DNA of 64,000 nucleotides from Streptomyces guryensis (GTDB lineage Bacteria; Actinomycetota; Actinomycetes; Streptomycetales; Streptomycetaceae), in contig NZ_JAJSBI010000023.1 in NCBI RefSeq assembly GCF_021261325.1, positions 1-64,000 of the forward strand. The letters run 5' to 3'. Below are positions 34,499 through 43,980 of this stretch, in pieces. The notes below the pieces were generated by a model, which did no database searches, was not told the origin of the DNA, and worked only from the letters and a program-made list of their open reading frames with translations. The translations under genes and the position numbers were made by a program. The number at the start of each line of letters is the position of its first letter. Position 1 is the first letter of the stretch.

Positions 34499-36937
34499 TC
34501 ACCCACGAAGCCGGGACATCGTCGGGTCGAACAACGGCTCCTCGGCGACGACCGCTTCGATGCGCTCATCGAAGTAGCCGATGTGCAGCGTGTTGCCGGG
34601 CACGGCAACCTCGGCCGGCAGCCACGCATACGCGATGCCCTTGCCGATCGTGTAGCCGTACGCGGCACTCGTGACGTATCCGACCGCCCGCTCACCGTCG
34701 AACACCGGCTCCTTGCCGAGGACGACGGACTGCGGGTCGTCGATGGTGAGGCAGGTCAACTTGCGCCGCACGTTCTCCTTGCGGCGCTCAAGCGCTGCCT
34801 TGCCGATGAAGTCCCCCTTGTCGAGCTTCACGGCGAACCCGACGCCGGCCTCGTAGGGGTCGTGCTCATAGGTCATGTCGGTGCCGAAGGACCGATACCC
34901 CTTCTCCAGGCGGAGGCTGTTGAAGGCGCCGCGGCCGGCGATGACGCCGCCGAGCGGCCTGGCGGCCTGCCACAGGGTGTCCCAGAGCTTCTGCCCCTGG
35001 TCGGCGGTGGTGTACAGCTCCCAGCCGAGTTCACCGACGTACGACAGGCGCATCGCGGTCACCGGCACCGAGCCGATGTAGGCGCGCTTGGCGCGGAAGT
35101 ACTTGAGGCCGTCGTTGGAGAAGTCCTCGTCCGTCAGCGGCTGCAGGACCTTGCGGGCCAGCGGGCCCCACAGGCCGATGCAGCAGGTGCCGGGGGTGGT
35201 GTCGCGGACCTGGACGGTGCCGTCGGCGGGGAGGTGGCGGGTGAACCAGTCGAGGTCCAGATTGCCGTTGGCGCCGACCTGGAAGAGGTCCCGGGCCAGG
35301 CGGGCGACGGTGACGTCGCTGCGGATGCCGCCGTCGTGGTCGAGCAGGAGGGTGTACGTCACCGAGCCGACGGACTTGGCGACCTTGCCGGTGACCAGCT
35401 TCTCCAGGAAGTCGGCGGCGCCGGGGCCGCTGACCTCCAGGCGCTTGAGGGCCGTCATGTCGTACATCGCCACGGTCTCGCGGGTGGCCTGCGCCTCCGC
35501 GCCGACGATGGGCGACCAGAACTGCGCCGCCCAGTCGCCCGGGGTCGGGATGTTGCGGCCTTCGGCCAGGGACGCGTTGGCCTCGTACCACTGCGGGCGC
35601 TCCCAGCCGTTCGCCTCCAGGAAGAAGGCGCCGTGCTCCTGCTGGCGGGCGTGGAAGGGGCTGGTGCGGATCGGGCGCGGCTTCCCGGACGGCTGGAGGG
35701 GGTGGAGGATGTCGTAGACCTCGACGAAGTTCTGGCAGTCGCGGGCCAGGACGTACTCCGGGGACAGCTGGTGCGGCTCGAAGCGGTTGACGTCGCACTC
35801 GTGCAGGTCGAAGGAGGAGCAGTAGCCGTCGACCAGCCATTCGGCCATCGCCCGGCCGACGCCCGCGGAGTGGGTGACCCACACGGCCTCGGCGACCCAG
35901 AAGCCCTTGACGTCCGTCGACTCGCCGAGCAGCGGGAAGTTGTCGGTGGTGAAGGAGAACAGGCCGTTGATGCCCTCCTCGACCTTGGCCTCCTGCGTCG
36001 CGGGGAGCAGCGACTGGGTCTCGGCCCAGGCGGGCTCGAAGTCCTCCTCGGTGAACTTCAGGACCGACGGCATGGGCGCGGCCTCGTCGAAGGAGAGGAT
36101 CTCGTCGGCGGTGATCGGCATCGGGCGGTGGCCGTAGTAGCCGATGCCGATGCCGTCGAAGCGGTCGCGGTAGTAGAGGTCCGCGTCCTGGTGGCGCAGG
36201 ATCGGGCGGACCGCCTCCTCGGTCTGGCCCGCGAGCGCCGGGACCGGCCCGGTCCAGGCGAGCTGATGGGCGAGCGGGGTCAGCGGGAGGTTCATGCCGG
36301 CCATGCGGGCGATCTTCGGACCCCAGATGCCGGCGCAGCACACGACGATGTCGGCCGCGATCTCACCCTGGTCGGTGAGGACGCCGGTGACGCGGCCGTC
36401 GGCCTGCTGGACGTCCAGGACCTCGTGGCGGGCCAGGAAGGTCACGCCGCGCTCGGTCGCGCGGCGGATCTGCGCCTCTACGGCGAGGACCGCCTTGGCC
36501 AGGCCGTCCGTGGGGACGAGGAGGCCGCCGAGGACCTTGTCCCGGTTGACCAGCGGGTGCTGTTCGAGGCACTCGTCGGTGGTCAGCAGCCGGGCCTCGA
36601 TGCCCCAGGCGGTGATCCAGCCGTGGCGGCGGTGCAGTTCCGCGAGGCGCTCCGGGGTGGTCGCCACTTCGAGGCCGCCGACCTGCAGGAAGCAGGGCTT
36701 GCCGTCGACGTCGAGGGAGCAGAACTTCTCGACCGTGTAGCGGGCCAGCTCGGTCATGGTCTTGGAGGAGTTCGTCTGGAAGACCAGGCCCGGGGCGTGC
36801 GACGAGGAGCCCCCGGTCGCGGGGAGCGGGCCCTGGTCGACCACGGTCACTTCGGTCCAGCCTCGTGCGGAGATCTCGTCCGCGAGGGCCGCTCCCACGA
36901 CGCCCGCTCCGATGATCACCACTCGGGGTCCCGCCAT
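34499..36937 (-). CDS. Dimethylglycine oxidase, FAD + GcvT-like fusion (copy B)
   Basis: An 812-aa enzyme with the same two domains as copy A: an N-terminal flavin domain (VVIIGAGVVGAALADEI, SSSHAPGLVFQTN with the flavinylated-histidine position) and a C-terminal folate-binding GcvT-like domain (TCCIGLWGPLARK, LSYVGELGWELY, SLRLEKGYRSFG). ATG 36937 follows GGAGG. A GTTGC-N7-GCAAC box lies only 31 bp upstream, so this gene probably starts the operon running through folD, glyA and sox. Gene copies A and B differ throughout, which shows an old duplication. Confidence 0.9.
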   Translation of the reverse strand: MAGPRVVIIGAGVVGAALADEISARGWTEVTVVDQGPLPATGGSSSHAPGLVFQTNSSKTMTELARYTVEKFCSLDVDGKPCFLQVGGLEVATTPERLAELHRRHGWITAWGIEARLLTTDECLEQHPLVNRDKVLGGLLVPTDGLAKAVLAVEAQIRRATERGVTFLARHEVLDVQQADGRVTGVLTDQGEIAADIVVCCAGIWGPKIARMAGMNLPLTPLAHQLAWTGPVPALAGQTEEAVRPILRHQDADLYYRDRFDGIGIGYYGHRPMPITADEILSFDEAAPMPSVLKFTEEDFEPAWAETQSLLPATQEAKVEEGINGLFSFTTDNFPLLGESTDVKGFWVAEAVWVTHSAGVGRAMAEWLVDGYCSSFDLHECDVNRFEPHQLSPEYVLARDCQNFVEVYDILHPLQPSGKPRPIRTSPFHARQQEHGAFFLEANGWERPQWYEANASLAEGRNIPTPGDWAAQFWSPIVGAEAQATRETVAMYDMTALKRLEVSGPGAADFLEKLVTGKVAKSVGSVTYTLLLDHDGGIRSDVTVARLARDLFQVGANGNLDLDWFTRHLPADGTVQVRDTTPGTCCIGLWGPLARKVLQPLTDEDFSNDGLKYFRAKRAYIGSVPVTAMRLSYVGELGWELYTTADQGQKLWDTLWQAARPLGGVIAGRGAFNSLRLEKGYRSFGTDMTYEHDPYEAGVGFAVKLDKGDFIGKAALERRKENVRRKLTCLTIDDPQSVVLGKEPVFDGERAVGYVTSAAYGYTIGKGIAYAWLPAEVAVPGNTLHIGYFDERIEAVVAEEPLFDPTMSRLRG

Positions 36938-36967
36938 CGCCGCACCTCCGAAAATCAAAACCGTTGA

Positions 36968-37003
36968 GTTGCTTTCTGCGCAACGTGCTTCAGGTTGCGC
37001 AAC
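36968..37003. promoter_or_regulatory. Operator pair before dimethylglycine oxidase copy B
   Basis: GTTGCTTTCTGCGCAAC (36968-36984) is a 17-bp GTTGC-N7-GCAAC box. A compact GTTGCGCAAC (36994-37003) follows 9 bases later. Together they sit 31-66 bp before the start codon, where a repressor would block transcription. Confidence 0.7.
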
Positions 37004-37085
37004 TCAGCGTGCCTGTCGCGGGAGGGGGTGTCAAGGGGTCCGTGACGTCGGAAAACGGGCCGGAACACCCGCCCGGAGCACGACA

Positions 37086-37131
37086 ATGCCCGGCGGGCGG
37101 CGCACACCAGTGCACGCCGCCCGCCGGGCAT
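37086..37131 (-). terminator. Terminator hairpin after the betaine ABC transporter operon
   Basis: The 17 bases at 37086-37102 (ATGCCCGGCGGGCGGCG) pair exactly with 37115-37131 around a 12-nt loop. It lies just downstream of opuAC on the minus strand and separates that operon from the dimethylglycine oxidase operon. Confidence 0.8.
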
Positions 37132-37167
37132 GTTCGACCGTCCGCCGAGTCCGGCCGTGGGGCCGGG

Positions 37168-38130
37168 CTACTTGATCCAGGCGTCCACCTTGTCCTTGTT
37201 GGCCTCGACCCACTTCTTGGCCGCCGCGTCGTCCGTCATCTTGTCCTGGGCGATGTACTTGGCGACCTCGTTCTGGTCGTCGTTCGTCCAGCTGAAGTTC
37301 TTCACCAGGTTGTAGGCGGGGCTGCCGGACTTGGCGAACTTCGCGCTGACGACCTTGTTCAGGTTGTAGACCGGATAGTCGCAGGCGACCTTCGCCGTGT
37401 CGGTGTCACAGCCCGTCTTGTAGGCGGGCAGGGCGACCTTCTTCAGCGGGACCTCGGAGAGGAACCACTGCGGCTCGTAGAAGTAGCCGATCACCCACTG
37501 CTTGTTCTTCTCGGCGGTGCGGAAGGCCTGGATCAGCGCCGTCTCGCTGCCCGCGTACACCACCTTGAAGTCCAGCTTGAGGTTCTTGACCAGCGCCGCG
37601 TCGTTGGTGACGTACGACGGGTCGCCGTCCAGGAGCTGGCCCTTGCCGCCCGACTCGGAGGTCTGGAACTTCGACGCGTACTTGTTGAGGTTCTTCCAGT
37701 CGAGGATGTCGGGGTGCGCCTTGGCCAGCCACGGCGGCACGTACCAGCCGATGATGCCTTTGTTGCCGGTCGGGCCGGCGTCCACGGCGGTCTTCTGGCC
37801 GCTGATGTACTTCTTCACCAGGTCGGCGTGGCCCCAGTTCTCCAGGACCGCGTCGACCTCGCCGGAGCCGAAGCCCTGCCAGGCGATCTCTTCCTTGAGG
37901 TTCTTCTTGCTGACCGTACAGCCGAGGTTGTGCTGGGCGACGTACGCGACGACCGCCGCGTCGGCCTCGTAGCCCACCCACGGGTTGACGGCCAGGTTGA
38001 AGGTGCCGCACTTGCCCGAGCTTCCCGAGCCCGCGGAGGAGCTGTCTCCGACCTTCGCCCCGCCGCACGCGGTGAGGGTGAGGCCGAGGACGGCCAGGCC
38101 GGCCGCGCCGGCTCGCCAGTGTCTTGCCAT
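37168..38130 (-). CDS. opuAC: Glycine betaine ABC transporter substrate-binding lipoprotein
   Basis: A 320-aa lipoprotein with a positively charged start, a hydrophobic segment and the lipobox LTLTAC before residue 23. The body matches the OpuAC/ProX family of betaine/proline-betaine binding proteins (FNLAVNPWVGYEADAAVVAY, WYVPPWLAKAHPDILDWKNL, AGSETALIQAF). ATG 38130 follows AAGGAG, 13 bp after the permease gene. It captures betaine outside the membrane and delivers it to the permease. A close orphan relative is at 56727-57698. Confidence 0.92.
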   Translation of the reverse strand: MARHWRAGAAGLAVLGLTLTACGGAKVGDSSSAGSGSSGKCGTFNLAVNPWVGYEADAAVVAYVAQHNLGCTVSKKNLKEEIAWQGFGSGEVDAVLENWGHADLVKKYISGQKTAVDAGPTGNKGIIGWYVPPWLAKAHPDILDWKNLNKYASKFQTSESGGKGQLLDGDPSYVTNDAALVKNLKLDFKVVYAGSETALIQAFRTAEKNKQWVIGYFYEPQWFLSEVPLKKVALPAYKTGCDTDTAKVACDYPVYNLNKVVSAKFAKSGSPAYNLVKNFSWTNDDQNEVAKYIAQDKMTDDAAAKKWVEANKDKVDAWIK

Positions 38131-38143
38131 GGTGTCGTGCTCC

Positions 38144-40144
38144 TTAAGCGGTGGCGCGGCGCGCCGCGGCCTGAGTGATCCGGTCGAACATGACTCCGAG
38201 AAGGACAATGGCCAGACCCGCGGCAAGCCCCTTCCCGTACAGCTCCCCCCGTGAGAAACCGGCCACGACGTCGTAGCCGAGGGCGCCCGCACCTACCAGG
38301 CCGCCCACAACAACCATCGACAGCACGTAGATCAGGCCCTGGTTGGTCGCAAGCGTCAGGGCACTGCGTGACATCGGCAGTTGAACCTTGGTGATGATCT
38401 GCCAGGTGTTGCACCCGGCGGAGGTGGCCGCCTCCACGGTGGTCTCGGGCACGGCCCGGATCCCGTCCGCGATGATCTTCATGGCGACCGGGGCCCCGTA
38501 GACGATCGCGGCGACGATGGCCGTGAAGCGCGTGGGGCCGAACAGCGCGAGGAACGGCACGAGGTAGACGAAGGGCGGCATGACCTGGGCCGCGTCCAAT
38601 GTGGGCCGGATCAGCCGGTCCACCATCATGCTGCGGCCCATCCACACCCCGAAGACGATGCCGAGCACCATCACCAGCACCGTCGCGACGAGCGTCGAGG
38701 CCAGCGTCGTCATGGCGTCCGACCACAGACCGGTGCCGACCAGCAGGCCCACGCACACGGCCGTGGTGACCCCGGACTTCCAGCCGCCGAGCACCACGCC
38801 CAGCGCGACCAGCACCGCGCCGACGAGCCACCACGGGGAGTCGGTGACCAGCGTCTGGAACGGGTTGAGCAGGCCGTTGGTGATGACGTCACGGATGGTG
38901 TTGGTGAGGCCCGAGAGGCTGTCCTGCGCCCAGTTGGTGGCACTGTCCGCCGCGCTCGCGATGTGGCTGCCGACGGTGCCGTCACCGGGGAAGTCGGCCG
39001 CCCACAGGTAGGTGTGCGACAGATAGATCAGGACCGCCGTGACGGCGGCACCGGCACCCAGCAGGGGCCTCCGCCACTTCGCGAAGTCGTGCTTGGCGTT
39101 GCGCGCGTTCTCCTCACGGGCGGCGGCCGCGGTGGTGACCCGGTCCAGGACGATCGCCATGACGACGATGGCGAGGCCCGCGTTGAAGGCGGTGCCGACG
39201 TCGAGCGACTGCAGCGCCTGGAGGACGACCGGGCCGAGCCCGGGGGCGTTGATCAGGGCCGCGATGGTCACCATGGCCAGGGCGGCCATGATGGTCTGGT
39301 TGACGCCCATCACCACGGTCCGCTTGGACATCGGCAGCAGGACCTTCAGCAGCGACTGGCGGCGGGTGGCGCCGAGGGAGTCGGCCGCCTCGACCGTCGT
39401 CTTGGAGACGTTGCGGATGGCGTGCGCGGTGATGCGGATCGTCGGTGGGGCCGCGTAGATCACGGTGGCGATGGTGGCGGAGGCACCGCCGATGAGGAAG
39501 AACAGGGTCAGCGGTGCCAGGTAGACGAAGGTCGGCATCGTCTGCATGAAGTCCAGGAAGGGCGTGGCGATCCGGTTGAACCGGTCCGACAGCCCCGCCC
39601 ACACCCCGATCGGGATCGCGAACAGCAGCGCCACGAACACCGCGGAGAGGGTGAGGGAGAGGGTGTCCATGCTCTCCTGCCACAGTCCCTGCAGCCCGAA
39701 GAAGGTGAACCCGGCCACGGCCAGCAGCGCGACCCGCCAGTTGCCCACGGCCCAGGAGACGTAGCCGGCGATGCCGACGACACCGAGCCAGCCGATCTCC
39801 GGGACCGGGCGGGCCCCGGACGGCTGCGAGATCAGGTGCTGGATGAAGGTCACCAGGTTGTCGATGACCAGCCGGATCTCGTTGAAGAAGTACAGGAAGA
39901 GCGGGTTGGAGTTGCGGTTGGCGCCGATGGAGTCGTTGAAGTCATTGATCCACCGGTGCAGATCGGTCAGGTCGGCCGCCGCCAGCGTCAGCGTCTGCTT
40001 GCCGCGCAGTACGGCGAACAGCACGAGCCAGACGACCACGATCGCGCCGAGCACCATGGGCCGGCTGATCCTGCGGGCCGCCTTGACGGGAGCGGCCGGT
40101 TCGGCTGTCTCCGTCTGCTCGGGTTTCTCGATGGCGACGGTCAT
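38144..40144 (-). CDS. opuAB: Glycine betaine ABC transporter permease, duplicated and fused
   Basis: A 666-aa membrane protein containing two consecutive ABC permease domains. Each has an EAA loop that contacts the ATPase (VEAADSLGATRRQSLLKVLLP near residue 250 and VEAATSAGCNTWQIITKVQLP near residue 580) and six or so membrane segments. Betaine permeases are usually one such domain acting as a dimer, so this is an internal duplication forming the whole channel. ATG 40144 overlaps the stop of opuAA (TGATG). Confidence 0.9.
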   Translation of the reverse strand: MTVAIEKPEQTETAEPAAPVKAARRISRPMVLGAIVVVWLVLFAVLRGKQTLTLAAADLTDLHRWINDFNDSIGANRNSNPLFLYFFNEIRLVIDNLVTFIQHLISQPSGARPVPEIGWLGVVGIAGYVSWAVGNWRVALLAVAGFTFFGLQGLWQESMDTLSLTLSAVFVALLFAIPIGVWAGLSDRFNRIATPFLDFMQTMPTFVYLAPLTLFFLIGGASATIATVIYAAPPTIRITAHAIRNVSKTTVEAADSLGATRRQSLLKVLLPMSKRTVVMGVNQTIMAALAMVTIAALINAPGLGPVVLQALQSLDVGTAFNAGLAIVVMAIVLDRVTTAAAAREENARNAKHDFAKWRRPLLGAGAAVTAVLIYLSHTYLWAADFPGDGTVGSHIASAADSATNWAQDSLSGLTNTIRDVITNGLLNPFQTLVTDSPWWLVGAVLVALGVVLGGWKSGVTTAVCVGLLVGTGLWSDAMTTLASTLVATVLVMVLGIVFGVWMGRSMMVDRLIRPTLDAAQVMPPFVYLVPFLALFGPTRFTAIVAAIVYGAPVAMKIIADGIRAVPETTVEAATSAGCNTWQIITKVQLPMSRSALTLATNQGLIYVLSMVVVGGLVGAGALGYDVVAGFSRGELYGKGLAAGLAIVLLGVMFDRITQAAARRATA

Positions 40145-41232
40145 CACGCGCCGCCTTCCTGCCCGGCGACCACCGCGAGGATCTCCTCGTCACCGACGAT
40201 GCCGAGCAGCTTGCCGTCCTCGACGACCTTGATCGGCTTGTCGGCCGCGAGCACCGCCCGGGTGGCCTCCTTCACCACGACGTCCGGGCCGAGCTCGGGG
40301 CCGTCCAGCGCGTCGCCGTCCTCCGGCGCCCGCATGATCCAGCGCAGGGTGAGGACGTCGCCGCGCGGCACGTCCTTGACGAACTCGCGGACGTAGTCGT
40401 CGGCAGGGGCACCGACCAGTTCGTCGCCGGTGCCGCACTGGACCATCTTGCCGTCGCGCATGATCAGGATGCGGTCGCCCAGCTTCAGCGCCTCGGAGAG
40501 GTCGTGGGTGATGAACACCATCGTCTTGCCGACCTCGTGGTGCAGCCGGATGACCTCGTTCTGCATGTCGCGGCGGATCAGCGGGTCGAGCGCGGAGAAC
40601 GGCTCGTCGAAGAAGAGCACGTCCGGGTCTCCGGCCAGCGCACGGGCGAGGCCGACGCGCTGCTGCATACCGCCGGAGAGCTGGTCGGGGTAGGAGTTCT
40701 CGTAGCCGGCCAGGCCGACCAGCTCGACGACCTCCATGGCCCGCCTGGTGCGCTCCGCCTTGCTCATGCCCCGGATCTCCAGGCCGAAGGACACGTTGTC
40801 CACGACCCGGCGGTGGGGCAGCAGCCCGAAGTGCTGGAAGACCATGGAGAACTTGCGGCGGCGCAGGTCGCGCAGCCGGGCCGCGTCCGCCTCGCGGATG
40901 TCCTGGCCCTCGAAGACGACCTCGCCCGAGGTGGGCTCGATCAGCCGGGTCAGACATCGTACGAGGGTGGACTTGCCGGAGCCGGACAGGCCCATGACGA
41001 CGAAGACCTCGCCCTTGCGGACGTCGAAGTTCACGTCGCGTACGGCGGCGGTGCAGCCGGTGCGGTCCATGAGCTCGCGGCGGGTCAGGCCGCACAGCTC
41101 CTCGGAGTCCGGCACCCGCTCGGCCTTCGGCCCGAACACCTTCCACAGCCGGCGCACGGATATGACCGGAGTGTCCTCCGAGTCCTGGGGCGTGCCGCTT
41201 CGGTGCGCCACCTCGGTCTGTGTTGGGGTCAC
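40144..41232 (-). CDS. opuAA: Glycine betaine ABC transporter ATPase with CBS region
   Basis: A 362-aa ATPase with Walker A GLSGSGKST (81-89), signature LSGGMQQR, Walker B VLFFDEPFSALD and the switch histidine in FITHDLSEA. The C-terminal 70 residues resemble a CBS domain (VKEATRAVLAADKPIKVVED), which in OpuA-type transporters senses ionic strength. It is the first gene of the three-gene importer operon and lies 20 bp after betB in the same direction, so betB and opuA may be co-transcribed. Confidence 0.92.
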   Translation of the reverse strand: MTPTQTEVAHRSGTPQDSEDTPVISVRRLWKVFGPKAERVPDSEELCGLTRRELMDRTGCTAAVRDVNFDVRKGEVFVVMGLSGSGKSTLVRCLTRLIEPTSGEVVFEGQDIREADAARLRDLRRRKFSMVFQHFGLLPHRRVVDNVSFGLEIRGMSKAERTRRAMEVVELVGLAGYENSYPDQLSGGMQQRVGLARALAGDPDVLFFDEPFSALDPLIRRDMQNEVIRLHHEVGKTMVFITHDLSEALKLGDRILIMRDGKMVQCGTGDELVGAPADDYVREFVKDVPRGDVLTLRWIMRAPEDGDALDGPELGPDVVVKEATRAVLAADKPIKVVEDGKLLGIVGDEEILAVVAGQEGGA

Positions 41233-41252
41233 GATCGACCTCTTTTCGGCAT

Positions 41253-42722
41253 TCAGCCGCTAAACCAGCGCTGCGGCCGGGGATGGATGTTCTGCCAGAT
41301 GTGTTTGGGCTCTCGGTACTCGTCCAGGCCGGTCGGCCCCAGCTCCCGGCCCGTGCCCGAGTGCCCGAAGCCACCCCATTCCGCTTGCGGCACGTAGGGG
41401 TGGTAGTCGTTGATCCACACCGTGCCGTGGCGCAGCCGCCGGGCGACGCGCTGGGCCTTGCCGGCATCCTGCGTCCAGACGGCGCCGGCGAGTCCGTACT
41501 CGGTGTCGTTGGCGATGCGTACGGCATCGTCCTCGTCGGTGAAGCGTTCGATGGTCAGCACGGGTCCGAAGGACTCCTCGTGCACCACCCGCATGTCCTG
41601 CGTGCACGCGTCGAGCACGGTCGGCGGGTAGTAGTGGCCGCCGGCCAGGCCGGGGTCGGCGGGCCGCTTCCCGCCGCAGCGCAGTACGGCGCCCTCGGCG
41701 ATGCCCGCGGCGACGTACGCCTCGACCTTCGCCAGGTGCTGGGCGGAGATCAGCGCTCCGGTCTCGGCGTCGGCGTCGAAGGGCCCGCCCAGGCGGATCT
41801 GCCGGGCGCGGCTGACGACCTCGTCGACGAAGCGGTCGTGCAGCGAGTCCTCGACGATCAGCCGGGCGCCGGCCGAGCAGACCTGCCCGGAGTGCAGGAA
41901 GACCGCGGTGAGGGCGAAGTCGACGGCCGTCTCGAAGTCGGCGTCGGCGAAGACGACATTGGGGTTCTTGCCGCCGAGCTCCAGCGCCACCTTCTTCACG
42001 GTGGCGGCGGCGGTGGCCATGATCCGCTTGCCGGTCTCCAGGCCTCCGGTGAAGGAGACCATGTCGACGCGCGGGTCCTCGGACAGCGGGGCGCCCACCT
42101 CCGGGCCGGTGCCCAGGACGAGGTTGGCGGCGCCGGCCGGGAGCCCGGCCTCCTCCAGCGCCTTCATCAGCAGAATGGAGGTGGAGGGGGTGAGCTCGCT
42201 GGGCTTCAGAACGATCGTGTTGCCGGCGAGGAGCGCCGGGGCGACCTTCCAACTGGCCTGCAGCAGCGGGTAGTTCCAGGGGGTGATCAGTCCGCACACG
42301 CCGACCGGCTCGTACACGACCCGGCTGACGGCGTCGTCGCGGCCGGTGTCGATCACCCGTCCGGCGTCGGTGCCGCCGATCCCGCCGTAGAAGCGGAAGC
42401 AGGAGACGACGTCGGCGATGTCGTACTCGCTCTCCACCAGCCGCTTGCCGGTGTCCAGCGACTCGGCGCGGGCGAATTCCTTGGCGTCGCGCTCGAGGAT
42501 GTCGGCGGTGCGCAGCAGCAGTGCGCCGCGCTCACGCTCGGGGGTGCGGGGCCAGGGGCCCTCGTCGAAGGCCCGGCGGGCCGCGGCGATCGCCGCCTCC
42601 GTGTCGGGACGCGTCCCTTCCGCCACGGTCGCCGAGAGGGTGCCGTCGGCGGGGCAGCGGATTTCGCGGCGCCCGCCGGCCACCGGCTCGCGCCACTCTC
42701 CGTCCACATACAGATCTGCCAC
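41253..42722 (-). CDS. betB: Betaine aldehyde dehydrogenase
   Basis: A 489-aa NAD(P)-dependent aldehyde dehydrogenase with VALELGGKNP (catalytic Glu), FLHSGQVCSAGARL (catalytic Cys) and EESFGPVLTI. With the choline dehydrogenase at 44821-46488 it would oxidise betaine aldehyde to glycine betaine. The upstream region holds operator-like half sites shared with the divergent purU copy B. Assignment to betaine aldehyde rests on family resemblance plus the betA and opuA neighbours. Confidence 0.9.
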   Translation of the reverse strand: MADLYVDGEWREPVAGGRREIRCPADGTLSATVAEGTRPDTEAAIAAARRAFDEGPWPRTPERERGALLLRTADILERDAKEFARAESLDTGKRLVESEYDIADVVSCFRFYGGIGGTDAGRVIDTGRDDAVSRVVYEPVGVCGLITPWNYPLLQASWKVAPALLAGNTIVLKPSELTPSTSILLMKALEEAGLPAGAANLVLGTGPEVGAPLSEDPRVDMVSFTGGLETGKRIMATAAATVKKVALELGGKNPNVVFADADFETAVDFALTAVFLHSGQVCSAGARLIVEDSLHDRFVDEVVSRARQIRLGGPFDADAETGALISAQHLAKVEAYVAAGIAEGAVLRCGGKRPADPGLAGGHYYPPTVLDACTQDMRVVHEESFGPVLTIERFTDEDDAVRIANDTEYGLAGAVWTQDAGKAQRVARRLRHGTVWINDYHPYVPQAEWGGFGHSGTGRELGPTGLDEYREPKHIWQNIHPRPQRWFSG

Positions 42723-42747
42723 GCGCCAAGCCTTTCAACTGAAATTC

Positions 42748-42924
42748 GTTGCGCATCGTGCATTCAATTGCTTGTGGTGGAACACCCTGACGAATGACCA
42801 GACAGACGTCAAGAGGTTGGCGGATGACGATTTCGCAAGGGGCCCAATGCCCCTTCCTCTCTTGACCGAGGAGCCCACCGGGCTGACCATGTTGCGTATC
42901 GCTCACCTTGTTGTGCAATACGCA
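42748..42924. promoter_or_regulatory. Divergent operator region between betB and purU copy B
   Basis: GTTGCGCATCGTGCATT (42748-42764) lies just before betB. GTTGCGTATCGC (42891-42902) and TGTGCAATACGCA (42912-42924) lie just before purU. All are variants of the shared box or its halves; the last two face each other as an extended inverted repeat. Confidence 0.55.
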
Positions 42925-42940
42925 CCGATGGAGGCCGCAC

Positions 42941-43813
42941 ATGTCCCCTCGCCCGCAACCTGGCCGTGAGTTCGTCCTCACCCTCTCGTGTCCCGACAGC
43001 GCGGGACTGGTCCATGCCGTGAGCGGCTTCCTCGTCAGGAACTCCGGCAACATCCTGGAGAGCCAGCAGTTCGATGATCGACTCCAGGGCCGTTTCTTCA
43101 TGAGGGTCCACTTCGACGTTTCCGATCCAAACGCGGATCTGGAAACCCTGCGTTACAGGTTCGGTCCGGTCGCCGAGGCCTACCGCATCTCCTGGAAGCT
43201 GTGGGACGCCTCGACCCCGACCCGGACGCTGATCATGGTGTCCAAGTTCGGCCACTGCCTGAACGACCTGCTCTTCCGGCGCCGCACCGGCGCCCTCAAC
43301 ATCGAGATCCCCGCGATCGTCTCCAACCACCGGGACTTCGAGGGCCTGGCGGAGACCTACGGCATCCCCTTCCACCACATCCCGGTGACCAGGGAGACCA
43401 AGCCGGAGGCGGAGGCGCGGCTGCTGGAACTGGTGGGCGAGCTGGACGTCGACCTCGTGGTGCTCGCACGCTACATGCAGGTCCTCTCCGACGACCTGTG
43501 CAAGCAGCTGGAAGGCCGCGCCATCAACATCCACCACTCCTTCCTGCCCAGCTTCAAGGGCGCGCGCCCGTACGTCCAGGCCTACGACCGCGGAGTGAAG
43601 CTCGTCGGCGCGACGGCGCACTACGTGACCTCGGACCTGGACGAAGGCCAGATCATCGAGCAGGACGTGGTCCGCGTGGACCACTCCCTCGACCCCGGCG
43701 AGCTGGTCACGGTCGGCCGGGACGTGGAGGCCCAGGTGCTCGCGCACGCGGTGAAGTGGCACAGCGAGAGCCGCGTGATGGTGGACGGCAACCGCACGGT
43801 GGTCTTCCGCTGA
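42941..43813 (+). CDS. purU: Formyltetrahydrofolate deformylase (copy B)
   Basis: A 290-aa PurU with an N-terminal ACT domain and the formyltransferase-like catalytic domain (FGHCLNDLLFRRRTGALN, NIHHSFLPSFKGA, TSDLDEGQIIEQDV). It hydrolyses 10-formyl-THF to formate and THF. ATG 42941 follows ATGGAGG. It is transcribed alone and ends in a strong hairpin. It is closely similar to copy A at 12277-13149 over the whole length, including MSP-QPG-EFVLTLSCPD at the start. Confidence 0.93.
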   Translation: MSPRPQPGREFVLTLSCPDSAGLVHAVSGFLVRNSGNILESQQFDDRLQGRFFMRVHFDVSDPNADLETLRYRFGPVAEAYRISWKLWDASTPTRTLIMVSKFGHCLNDLLFRRRTGALNIEIPAIVSNHRDFEGLAETYGIPFHHIPVTRETKPEAEARLLELVGELDVDLVVLARYMQVLSDDLCKQLEGRAINIHHSFLPSFKGARPYVQAYDRGVKLVGATAHYVTSDLDEGQIIEQDVVRVDHSLDPGELVTVGRDVEAQVLAHAVKWHSESRVMVDGNRTVVFR

Positions 43814-43827
43814 GCGGTACGACACGG

Positions 43828-43863
43828 CGGTGGGCGGAGCTGGACTTCCAGCTCCGCCCACCG
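43828..43863 (+). terminator. Terminator hairpin after purU copy B
   Basis: A 17-bp perfect stem (CGGTGGGCGGAGCTGGA at 43828-43844 with its complement at 43847-43863) lies 15 bases after the stop codon. Confidence 0.85.
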
Positions 43864-43870
43864 TTCGTAT

Positions 43871-43961
43871 ACAGCCGCCGGCCTGCTGCACCCAGCCCGT
43901 CCGGCGTTCGAGGACGAGGCCGTTCAGGCCGAAGCGGGGGCCTGGGGGCAGCAGCCCCCAG
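43871..43961. repeat. Intergenic repeat with hairpin (R6)
   Basis: Contains CCCGTCCGGCGTTCGAGGAC and, at 43942-43961, CTGGGGGC-AGCA-GCCCCCAG. It is the same family as the repeat inside soxDA. Lying between the convergent ends of purU and metF, it may terminate the metF-betA transcript. Confidence 0.75.
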
Positions 43962-43980
43962 CACGCCCACTGCACCCCCC

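Noticed and set aside
34361..36967. 868-aa open frame on the plus strand
   Set aside because: It is antisense to dimethylglycine oxidase copy B and shows only the G/V/D/R-rich composition typical of reverse frames in GC-rich genes.
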